Below, piece by piece: positions 50,001 to 62,000 of a stretch of DNA of 64,000 nt (position 1 is the stretch's first letter; the number at the start of each line of letters is the position of its first letter). The notes below the pieces were generated by a model. That model made no database searches, was not told where the DNA came from, and worked only from the letters and a program-made list of their open reading frames with translations. The translations under genes were made by a program, and so were the position numbers. The DNA comes from Xenopus tropicalis (lineage: Eukaryota; Chordata; Amphibia; Anura; Pipidae). The DNA is taken from assembly GCF_000004195.4 (NCBI RefSeq), contig NC_030678.2, forward strand, positions 63,698,378 through 63,762,377. Reading direction: 5' to 3'.

Positions 50001-53000
50001 GCCAAAAGAAAGTCAAGATACTGAAGCTTGAATAAATTCGGAAACTTTTGTAGTCGTTGCGGCAAATACGGTTTTGTTGCACAAATTGACGCAAAGCACG
50101 AAAAAGTAGCGTTATTTCCCATTTTTTCCCATTTGGACTCAATCGTACTTTCATAAATGCGCCCCACTGTCACATGCTACATAGACTTTTTCAGATTTTC
50201 CTTGCTGGAGTTTTATAACCAATAACCTATACATTCTAATGAACCATATTCTGTTATACTTCTTGAAAGCCATTTATTGCCACAGCTATAATCTTCTGTC
50301 TCACTGTACCCCATTCTCTAATGCATACTTCTGCCACTGGCAGCTCTCTCGGCTGTTCTCCTTCCTTCCTCGGTATCATGGCTCTTAAAACCCCTTTTAA
50401 AAAAGGAAATATACATATTTTTATTTTTTTTAAGTTTGTAAACAGTAATGAGCAAATCTGTCCTGTTTTGCTTGGCTGAAAAATTTGCAAAACGGAAAAA
50501 GTTGCGAAATACAAATTCAAATCAATGGGTGTGTTATTCTATGTGTTAATTTTCATGCAAATGCAGGCAATGGGCAAATTTTTTTAAGTCAATGTAGTTC
50601 TATATTTCCAGGGGTTAACTGACAGGGTCGCAACTACCAGGTGTGTGACTACAAGAAATGCGCACAACAGGGGGGACAGGGGACACCGCGTCTTCTGGCA
50701 AAAACACAGGTTTATTTGGGGCAAACTCTTCCCAACATTAGCATTACAGGAACATAGTTCTGTAGCATTTCAACAAAATATATTCAAGACTTGTCCCCTA
50801 TCTGGGACTCTCACCTTCCACCACTTTCACACTCTGGAAAAAAACTGCACTTTTAAAAATGGATTTCAAATCAGAATTCTGCTGGAGAAACTCTATTAAC
50901 TGATGTATTTTGAAAAAAACATGTCTTCCCATGACAGTATTCTTTCAAGGAATTTACGTGATTTATTGATTTATTCTCACAGGTGAAAATGAGGAACAAG
51001 AAGGTAAGGTATTTTTATTTCCCAATTCCAAATCCCCAACAATACCCAATATACCCTTGCAAAGCAAATATTCTTAGCCTGTGGGTCATAGCCACAAAAT
51101 GGGTTCCCATTGTACAAGTATTTAGGGTGGGTTTTCATGATTCCATTCAATATAATAAAATTTCTACCTTCAGTAGAAAATAGTTAGTTAGTTGGATACC
51201 TGATTTAAGAAACCACTTTTGATTTGCAAAACTTTCCAGGCTTAACCTGGGTTTCAAAGAAAGATTTAACAAACCCCTACTATAAAATATAATGGTGGTC
51301 ATACATGATACAATTATGATCTTGACTGTGACCATTGGTCAGGGCTGAACTGTCAGATATACAGGTAGAATTCTACACATATCTGATGATTCAGCACTAA
51401 ACACTTGCCTTTGCTCGGACACCTTAATTGACGAGACAACCAATATCCACAAGACCTTGTTTCCCACCATACACACACACCAAATATTTATGAAACTTCT
51501 TTTCGTACTACAGTATGTGCCACCCAAGTTTTTGCAATAAAGGTAAACACAAGAAGATAACATCACATTCCATAAATCCATAAAGCTCTATGTTTTGTAC
51601 AAGTGAATCCTTTATAATCTATTCTAGAGGAAAACAAATAAGATCCTATCTGAATCTTTGCAAATTTTAAGGGTTATTGCTGTAACAAGGGTAGGATGAG
51701 GAGAACCTATGTGAGTTTATTAATTGAGGTACTGGTCCTGTTTGCTTTGCTCCTGACTGAGGAAGAATAAGTGCAGTGCTCTTTTCAGCATGTAGGCTAT
51801 TCTGGCCCTGCCATAGGAGATGGAGTTCACAGTGAGAAAGATAACACATGAAGAGGAAAGAGGTATAAGCAAAAGTGAGGCATAAGAGATAGAAACAGGA
51901 CTTGGAGGAAAAGAAAAGGTAAAACTGGGGAAAGTGAGTAAACAGAAATAGGGTAAAATTGTATGGAAAAGAACAATTGCTTATTAGATGGAAGTGGAAA
52001 AACTGCACATCACATGGGGTTGCATTGAATCCTAACCTTGAGTAAATAAAGCTATAAAGGCAGATAGAATATTTTCCAGCCAAACCATTTATTATATTTA
52101 TATTTTCTCTTTATATAACCTGATTTTTGGAACAGAAGAGTCAAGACCTAAACCAAAGTAAGTAAACATACAAAATAGGAAGGAAGGAAAGTTGAATTTT
52201 GTTGTCTTTTTAAGTTGTACTTTATTATTTTCCTTTGTTTTATTGTTCTAGGCTCTTTATGCCAAACCTGATACCTCTAAAGATACCAGATGGTGAAAAG
52301 GTGGATTTTGATGTAAGCATTGCAAAATGGTTATCAAAATAAAACCCCCTCTGCTGCAAGTTAGAGAGCCTTCAAAAGGAGATTTTTGCCTTCCTCTGGA
52401 TCAACTAGCAGTTAAGCAGTTTATATATAGGCATAAAAGGTTGAACTTGATTGACATGTGTCTTTTTTCAACTTAACTTACTATGTTACTATGTTACCTT
52501 CATGGGCTTTAGTTATCATATAAAGAAAGATAAATATCCTAGAACATTTAGTTTTAAACCAGTCAGGTACCTGTTCTATTTTATATCTTATCTATCTATC
52601 TTCTATACAACTGTAGGACATTCACAGGAAGCGAATGGAAAAAGATCTTACTGAACTGCAGACGCTTATTGAGGTTCATTTTGAAAGTCGAAAGAAGGAG
52701 GAGGAGGAACTTCAAGCACTGACAGAAAGAATGGTATGTAGGATAATTGGAATGTTTTTTTTAATTATATAATTATATGTAATTCATTATTTAATTATAT
52801 TTAATTAACTAGATCCAGTGTTACGCCATTTTTAATGTAAATGGCAACAAATATAAAAGGGCACAGTCACTTACCCTGAAGCAATGGGCAAAGTGTGCAC
52901 AATCACCATGTGTTTTCCCCCAGAGCATGTTTTTTTAAAGAATTCATGCATTATTGCATGCTTCTTGCGACTGCTGAATCACAACTGGGCTCCTGCATTC

Positions 53001-56000
53001 TGAGTCAGGTGGAACTGTAACTGATTTGTTAAAATGGATGCACCTGCACTTTGCCATAAATCAAATACAGTAGTGCCAAATATTTTTGCAGTCTACTTGG
53101 TGTCAGTTCAGGTGTTTAGTGTGCAAATTATATCTGCACCCAATTCTTTAGCCACAAGTGTGCTGCATTTATTGATGCAGGGCATAGAACCATGTGTTAG
53201 TAGAAGCAGAAGCTCTTTATTTGAAATGGAGGGCAGGAAGGAGTGATCTCCAGTGAGCTCAACTATACAGACACAAGAACCTCTAATGAAAGTGGCTTAT
53301 ATTCACTCACTCACAGCAGGGAAAAGAGCATGTTGTGTCTGTAGACATACATAGTCCTATAGTGAAAAATGTAACCCCATTTGTAAAATAAATATTATGA
53401 CACAAGGCTGAAGGCTGAGTGCTTTTAAGCAGGTCATGGAACTATCCAATATCCTCTTATTTTACAACAGTGGGGCACATTATTTATTATAATACACATT
53501 TTAGTGATTAATGAAACAAATTAATTACTAAGCATCTGTTATAACGGAAGACATCACTGAGACCATTTATAAGGATAACATTTACAGGATTTTCACTGCT
53601 CCATGTACTATATGAATATATTACACAAGGGTCTTAAATAATCTGTCACATTACTTGTTATATTTTAAAAAATAATTTAACATTCATTATTTTAATATAT
53701 GATGAGAGGATACATGGTTACATGGAGTTTATGAAAGACTTGAGGCTTCAAGTGTTTATGTTGTCTTAGAACTCTTTCTCACATAACAATTCTCATAATA
53801 TGATGTTAATTTGTTAAAATGCCTCTGGTTTGGGCCTAATCTATTGACTGTTCATATTTATAGTGCTTAAAGTCTATCTACGTGGTGCAGCCAATAACAG
53901 ATGTGTATGACTTATGTACACATATCAACTAACCAAGAAACCACTGTGTTAAGCAGGCAGAAATTTTTTTATAGTCTTTACTATTATTACTATATATATT
54001 ACTTTACACCCATGTGTCACCTATGCGTTTCTTGATAGTAATAAAACCTTTTTAGTATGTAATACTACATTCTATGAGACATGCCATAATGATAAGCAGT
54101 CCTTATGAGCATGTTTAGAATATGCTGGCTTTAGAGGTAAGAGAGGAACTACAATTCTAAACAATTTTATAACATGTATTTTCCTACTGCAAAAAAAAAA
54201 GAAATAGAAAAGAAAATATAACATTCCAGTATACTATACATTGAGTAAAATGTTGTACTTGTAATGGTAATTAAAACTGAAACCTTAATTTGTTAATCCA
54301 TTTCTGCATTGCTGGATTTGACTCTTGTGTAGCAGAAGCCAGGTCTCCTCCAGTTAAACAACTTTAATGCATTGTTTGTTGAGGAGTCAAGAGTTAGTAG
54401 TGCAGAGAGTGGAAATAAGCAAGACAGATACTGCTTTTAATAGCAATCATTAAATAACAATGTAAAACCATTTTAACCAATTACATTTTCTTTTTTTTAC
54501 AAGAAACATTTTTTGGGTGGAGGGACAATATTCCCTCTTTTCAACATTGGTTTGATGAATAGGGTTTGTATGGAGCATACTTTTGCCTATTATTTTAATT
54601 AGAAAATATGTATTGTTTTTTTTTAATTTTTGCTTTAACTAGGGCAACATTTGAAAATGAAACTAATGCCTTATTACTTCCTGATCCAAAGGAGCAGTCA
54701 AACAAATAAGCAATCCACTGAAAAGCCTCTTTATAAATATACCACTCCCTTCCCCCAGCTACAGCCTGTTATCCTTTTATGGTGAAGACACATAGAGCGA
54801 CTTAGTAGCAGCTGCTTGTTACGGCTACTAAACTAATACCCTGCCATAGACAATACTGAGAATTGGCTCTGCTAAAACACACATAGAGACAATTCTCAGT
54901 AAAAGATCAGCATTGTCTATTTCTGTAGCCATTATAAGCAGCTGCTACTAGAGCTCTGTGTGTCTTCACCCTTAAACAAAGAGCAAAAAAAAATTTGCTC
55001 ATCACTAGTCATGAACAAAGTATTATAGAATAAGACATAATGGGCACTATACTATTGCTGTAGATGTGACTATTAGAGTTTATGGTCGTGTGTCTATGTT
55101 ACCCATTTTTTGGTCATCATATAAGATGATCATATAAGCCATACATGTGAAGAAAACTGTATGACATTGATCTGTTTATTATACTGTCAGATTTTAAAAC
55201 TTTTTCTAGTTCTTTATAAACTGAGGTGACCATTAACTGGCAAATGTAGAATTCAGTTCATTATTATTATTATTAAAGGACATGTCAATCCCAAAAATAC
55301 ATTTTTGCCTAATAAAAGAAAACATAATTCTAAGCAACTTTCCAATATGAATTTATTAAAAAAGTTTGCAGCATTTGCTAAACTCCTGGTTGTTTCTTTT
55401 TAAACAATGTTAAAACGGTCAGTTTCCTCCAGCAAGACAGGCCTGTCAATCTGCTGGCTTGTATTAGATTGTTTCAAGAGTTGGAGCCACCAGGGCAGGA
55501 AATAGAAAAGGACAGACACACACGGCATTTAAAAGCAGTTATATATACAAATAACTCAAAAACCATTACAAATTATATTCTTGGTTTACTTGTCCTTTAA
55601 CATTATCAATTTTAACTCAAATGTAATTGTCAGTCAATGTATAAGCCAGCCTTATATGTATGTTGGTCAGTCAAACTGGTGCTTGATAAGGTCAGTCAAA
55701 ATAGAAAACCCTGGATAACCTATGTCTAAAAAAAGTAATAAATCAGATCAATACTATGTAGCCCTCAGTATCAACAAACTGTATAATATCCAAGAAATTT
55801 GCCTTTATGTAGCCATCCTAAATGGCCACTACACTAAAGAATTGTGCCTAGTTCAAAGGAATTGCTCTGCTGACAATGTTTCATATTGTTGCTCTGTACA
55901 AGCTGAAAATGAGCTCCTCGTGTTAAATAAATGGATATACTGCCCCTTTAATAGAAGCTTGTGATAATAAAGTAACTAAATAATTATACATTCTGAATAA

Positions 56001-59000
56001 AAAAAACTGAAACAAAGATAAAAATATATTGGTTTATTTTTTTAGCTTTTATGTATTATTTTTATTATTCTAGGAGAAGAGACGAGCTGAACGAGCCGAA
56101 CAGCTGAGGATTCGAAATGAGAGGGAAAAAGAGAGACAAGCTAGAGTTGCAGTAAGTACCTGGTATGCCCCACAGGCTTATAAGAGTAGCAGTATAATAT
56201 TGACAAGGGGACTCCTCAATTGCCCTTCACCTTCAGCCATCCCTCTGAACCCCATTGTTACATACATTAATAAAACACCACAGCATTTATTTACATTTTA
56301 TGAAATAAATAGGACCTTGCCAGCCTCACCCCAAGGCAATATTCAAAGCCAGAATTCCATAAGAGATTTGCTACTATGCTCTGCTGTTCCTTACTGAAGA
56401 CTTGAGATCAGCACTATGCCATTATATCCACCACTGAGTATTAGGCTGCCTCTACCTACAGAGAGGATGGCCCCAAATTCTGCTACCAGCAGGAGCTGCA
56501 TCTCCCACCATGAGAGAAGTTCAGCAGCCCTGCTGCCGGTCCTGAATCTGCAGTGCCTCGATGATAGGAAATCCAAGTAAGCTGTCACCTAGCACAAGCA
56601 GTAGTAGCGTCTGTATCAATCAACCCACCATGCAGTCAAAGGAGAGAACCTCCTTTCTCCCTCCTCTAAAATTTCCTGTGCAGTACTCTGGCAAGGTCCT
56701 ACCGCTGCTGTGACAGATACAACTTATAAATACATTAACATATATCCACTGTTTTGATCCCAGCCTGAAGCCTGTGCCAATTATGCCTCAAGAGGGAAAA
56801 AATTCCTTCCCTGACCCCACCTGGCGATCGGAAAATTCCCTGGGATCAAGGATTTGACTTTCATTTAACATAAATAATACCATGCAGACTCTCACATTCA
56901 TACTGTATAGTGTTACCGAAACCACAATGTAACAGTGCATATAGGAAAACATTCACATTCTGTTATTAATAGATAATATGAGAGCATAAAGAAGACAATA
57001 TCCTGGCATTTTACAAAGTATGCAAAAAGGGAGGGTGGGTGGGATGTTTCTACCTGTTCAGAAGATAGGAAGTGAACTCCTTCTCTTGTGACATCACATC
57101 CCTATCCTTCTCCACCCCCCAGCCCAGCTTTCCCCCTCCTTAACTTATTGCTTCTCACCCAAACACAGCTGCATCTGATTTTTCCAATCTTTAAACATAA
57201 ACCAGTGTAATCTGGCTGCTGGTCATTCGGATCCCTTGTCATGCAGCCCCTGCGTTTATAGCTTCAGGGCTTCCTATCTATTATAACGCACAACAAAACT
57301 ATTGACCCTTTTTTGGCCAATACAAACTATCATCTGTTGTAGGATCTATGTCAAAAGCTTGTGGCAAGAAATCTCAGTAATTAGCAAGAAAGCAGTAAGA
57401 AATTCTAGTAATAAGTGGCAGTGGAGTAATTACCCTAGGCATATCCACAACAGTAAGGACCTGAAACTTACCGGTATTGATAGAGTCTTACCAAAAGTAG
57501 CTGTGATACAACAGTGACCTCTCCTTATTCTGCTTCTAAACAGCTCATTTTAGGCTAATATAAACTTTAAATTGCATAAGTTTTGCCATCTATGCAACTT
57601 CTTAAAGGCTGGTCATGATTTCTAGATTGCATGGCATTTTGTTCAGATTGTGTGACAGCATTATTATGGTCTAAACTCTATAATACTTCCAACTGTGAAT
57701 TCAGTCCATAATTACTAGCCACACGGAAATCTGCAGGCTGAAGCCACTAGTAGAATCTCTGCTACTCTGCTTCACATACTAGAAAGTATTCCTATTTGGT
57801 TCTGCAATCTGCAACAAACTGTTGAAAATTTTTACTATATTATTTGAAGCCTGTTTAAAAGTACAGTGAATTTCAAGAGCGGTCTGCCTTTCTTACCTTA
57901 CATAATTTATAGTAATATAGCATAATCTAGTTTAATCTGTCATAACAGTAAATATTACAGTAAATATTTTGTAATCATCAATATTTCTTTTTTGCTTTTC
58001 AAGGAAGAACGTGCACGCAAAGAAGAAGAGGAAAACAGAAAGAGAGCTGAGGATGATGTCAGAAAAAAGAAAGCCTTTTCCAACATGCTTCACTTTGGAG
58101 GCTACCTTCAAAAGGTATTTTATTATTCTCTTTTTTATTTTTGCTATATTTTTCATCAGCATTGTCAGGATTGTTATCAAGCAAGTTATACTTTATACGT
58201 TTTGGCCACCCATTATTCTTACTGTGGTCTTCTACAGTGCGCTGCATAGCAAATGTAGTTTTCTGTACAATGCTTCAGTTTAGCAGAGGTGGCCCAGTTT
58301 CATATTTCTTGAGGATTATAATCACATCAGTTCAGTACTGCTTCCTAGGTAACAGCATTTCTGTCCATATAACAGGGTGTCCAGTTGTCTTTAACATACA
58401 CCTAGCTTAGACAATCTGTACAAATGTCAGGTCTGGCCATGGGTGAGTGACCAGCAGGTAGGAGCTTATGTGCTGAATAACCCTTGGAACTGCATAGTAA
58501 CCAAAAGCCATAATGAAGGTGAAGACTGATTTAATGAGAGAAGTAACAAAACAGATGAAAAAGCAGAACAAAAACGAGTTGAAATACAGGCCAGTGGTGA
58601 GGCAAACAGTATATAAAGCGGAGTCCGGTAACAGGCAAAATGGTCAGGGCTGGCAGAAGACTGGAAAGGTCTATAAGGCAGGCTGAGGTCAGTGGACGGC
58701 AGCAGGCAAGCAAGGTTAAGTAAAACAAGTCAGAAGTCAAACATGGGAATCCACAGAAGACCAGGTGGGGACAGGAGAACGTGTGCAAGGAACCAGGCAG
58801 GTAACTTGAAAACCAGGAATCACAGAAAACAGGCTAGATCAGGCTCAGAAGCAACAATGATCAAGTAACTGGGATCTGTAAGGAACAGGTTTATAAAGGC
58901 CCCTAATTTCTAGACTAGTGTAACCCTTTCTTGGCTATAACCAAGCCAACAGCACAACTAGATAGTTCAAGAGCATGGGGTACACACGACTCAGTCCTTC

Positions 59001-62000
59001 AGGATGGGCCTTCGCTATGTGGAAGTAACCAAACTGAGCTATGGTGTAGTGAAACTACAACCCACTGTAGCTGTGTGCAGTGCAGAATAACAAATGGGCG
59101 CCAGAAGGTTCTTGCAGTTGAACAGTAGAACTGGTTTATTTTCAGCGACAAGCAACTTGCAGGGTTATGCAATATACTCACACACATTAGTTAGCATAGC
59201 ATTTCTCTGAGGACAGCACAGAGATGGTGTACACCCCCTCTCTGGAACAGTCAGCTGGATACCACACTCCTCAGGCCCCACGGCAACTCTGGATCAGGGT
59301 TCACAGACTACCTGCCTCCTATGTCTAAACCGTGGCCCTACACTGAGGCAACAGTGCCTGTCTGGAAGGGTACTCTCACAGCTACTTTCCTCTGAGCCAA
59401 ACTGCTCGTGCTTTCTTCCCTCACTATCTCACTCTCATAGAAAGTGCTCCACAAAACTTGCTATCTAATTGGTCCTCATTCACGGGGTCCCTGTCCCCGA
59501 TCCACCAGAGTGGATGACCACACTCTGGGGCAACGGCTTTACTGGGGCCTAGTTCCTTGCCTCCAGCACAGTGCTCCTTCCCCTGTGAGCAAAGGCAGCC
59601 AAAGAGGCAGACCCACCCCCTGCTAAACACTATATCTGTGTCCCAAGGGTGTGGTCTCCCTGTTAACCAATAAACACACACATGCAACTCAAAACTGACA
59701 CATAGGTCTTTGCCCAGTAACAGCACAAAACCAGGAAGCTGCAGGGTTTAAAGCCATAGGGACTAGTTAACCCTATGGATCCCTACACTAGCAACACATG
59801 TGATTAACAAGATGGGTGGAGACAAGAGGGAAACAGGTAGAGATGCTGGATGCACATCACTGCAACTGACCAAACACTGCTCAAAGAAACTCCTGTGGCC
59901 CAGTGGGTTAATGCAGTCCCAGTTTAGCACATAGTCCAAAGTTCAATTCTCTACAGATCCTGACAACAAATCAGAACTGATGATGATGGTCCTGATTTTT
60001 GTATTTCAGGATAAATACTAAAATTATACTTGTTCACTGGTGCTTTTATTTGGTTATTTATTCTGTATTACCTTTGAACAAAGGACATTACTTTACATCC
60101 CGGCCTGGTGAGTCACAACTTCATGCAACTCCTGTTATTATATCATACTCTTTCAATGTAAAATAGAGGAGGGGTTAAAGGAAAACTAAAGCTTAACTTA
60201 AGAAGTAGGCTATGAATACTGTACATTATGTTTTGGGCTTCTGTACCAGCCCAGGGCCCAGCTCTTTTAGCAGTGAACATTTGTGCCTCTGAAACCGCTG
60301 TACCACCCTCCATTTTCCTTTTTGCTGATTACATGCACATGCTCTGTGCTGTTTTCAGTTACTGAGCTTCAGGACTCATGCACAATGTACTGTACATATA
60401 GAATATAAATGTCACAATATAATGCTGATTAGTAAATAATAGAGATTATTAGTGCATCTCAGCTCAGAAACTAGTGCATTTAGTATCAGAACTTAAAAAT
60501 CAGTCCCGTAGCATCACCCTCTATGACAGACAAACTTTATTTCCTGCTTGATAATTTGCCACAACTCCTAAGCTTATCTTCTAAACAGCTGCTCAGAGCA
60601 TGAGAGTTTTGCAGACACTTAACAGATTACAGTTTGCTGACCCCCTGTGACAACTTTTGAGAAGTACTGAATCGTTACTATAGACAAGCCAAACCTTTAG
60701 GCTGGTGAAATACATTTAGTATATAATATATAGCATATCTAGCCATATTCATTTTTAAGGTTTAGTTCTCCTATAAAGGAGCGGGACCAAGGGCTAATCA
60801 CTGGGGGATGACAAAATGTTAGGCACCCCCCCCCCCCCCAGTGATTGCAGTCACTTGATACCGCGGACGGTGCTCCTGTTAGCCGAAAACTGCACCGGCC
60901 TGGGGTATCAGGTATGTTAATACAACCACTGGGGGGTGCCTAACATTTACCCTCATTTTATCACATAAACATACCACATACAAACACAGCAGATTTCTCA
61001 ATACCTTGTGTACCAGTGGTTCTTAAAACAATGGGTAACTGTTTATTAGCTTAATCACACGCAGTCTATTTGATGGTTCTTTAAATGGCACAGAAAACAA
61101 TCACTTCTCACATACTTTAGATAAATGCTTCCCTTGATAATATTGAATACAGAGAGGACATTAGTTAGAGCCAGCAGTAGTAAACTGGTCCCCCAGTACT
61201 GATAAGCAAAATTTTTTGCTAGGTATGAATTTGCGGCAAATTTCCACGTTTTGCCATTGGGCGCAACAATTTGCTGCAGAAAAATTTGCCATGTGACAAA
61301 AAAAAGCTGTGCGTGTCAAAAACATTTGTTGTGTGTGTCCAAAAAAATGACACACAAAACATTGTTGCGTGCATCATTTTTTGCAGCGTTTAAACATTTT
61401 TGTTGATGCACGATAATTTCTGCGTTTTGCGAATTTTCCACAGTTTCGCAAATCTTTCTAAAGTTAACAAAATTTGGGGATTTTGTAACACTGGGCTTTG
61501 TCCATATTTTTTTTTTAATTATATATTAAAATTGGTAGGATAACTCATGTTTTTGTAGAGCTTAGAAATAATATAAATGTTACTAAGGATGCACAATATA
61601 CCTCTAAGGCTTGGTAAGAGTCAGCTTAACACTTTCTAATCTTGTACATCACATAATTTTTGTCAAATCTTATTGTAAATGTGCTCTTGTAGGAGCTAAC
61701 GTGCTGAAGTATTTAAACTTATTTCAGACAGAAAGAAAAGTAGGGAAGAAACAAACAGAAAGAGAAAAGAAAAAAATGATTCTAACAGAAAGAAAAACCC
61801 CACTAAATATTGGGAACATGAATGAAGACAAACTGAGGTATAGTGCGATATTTTAAAATACAAACAGCAATAGCTTTTTTGTTCTAATGTGAAATAACTG
61901 TATGTAACTGAATTTCATTACAATGTCAGATATACACATATATAAATAAGTAATAATTTGGGATACTGTGAACATTTAAAGTTTTTGTAAAAATCAAAGA

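Larger units (their letters stand above)
52734..56073 (+). other. tnnt2: tnnt2 intron 9
   Basis: Contains the palindrome at 54779-54972 and the MITE at 55273-55600. No exon found in between. Other sequence is AT-rich and unassigned. Confidence 0.5.

Noticed and set aside
49757..50173. 138-codon minus-strand ORF
   Set aside because: It coincides with an inverted-repeat MITE and has no known domain.
51667..52083. 138-codon minus-strand ORF
   Set aside because: It is antisense within tnnt2 intron 6, of low complexity (Phe/Ser/Leu-rich), without splice or family support.
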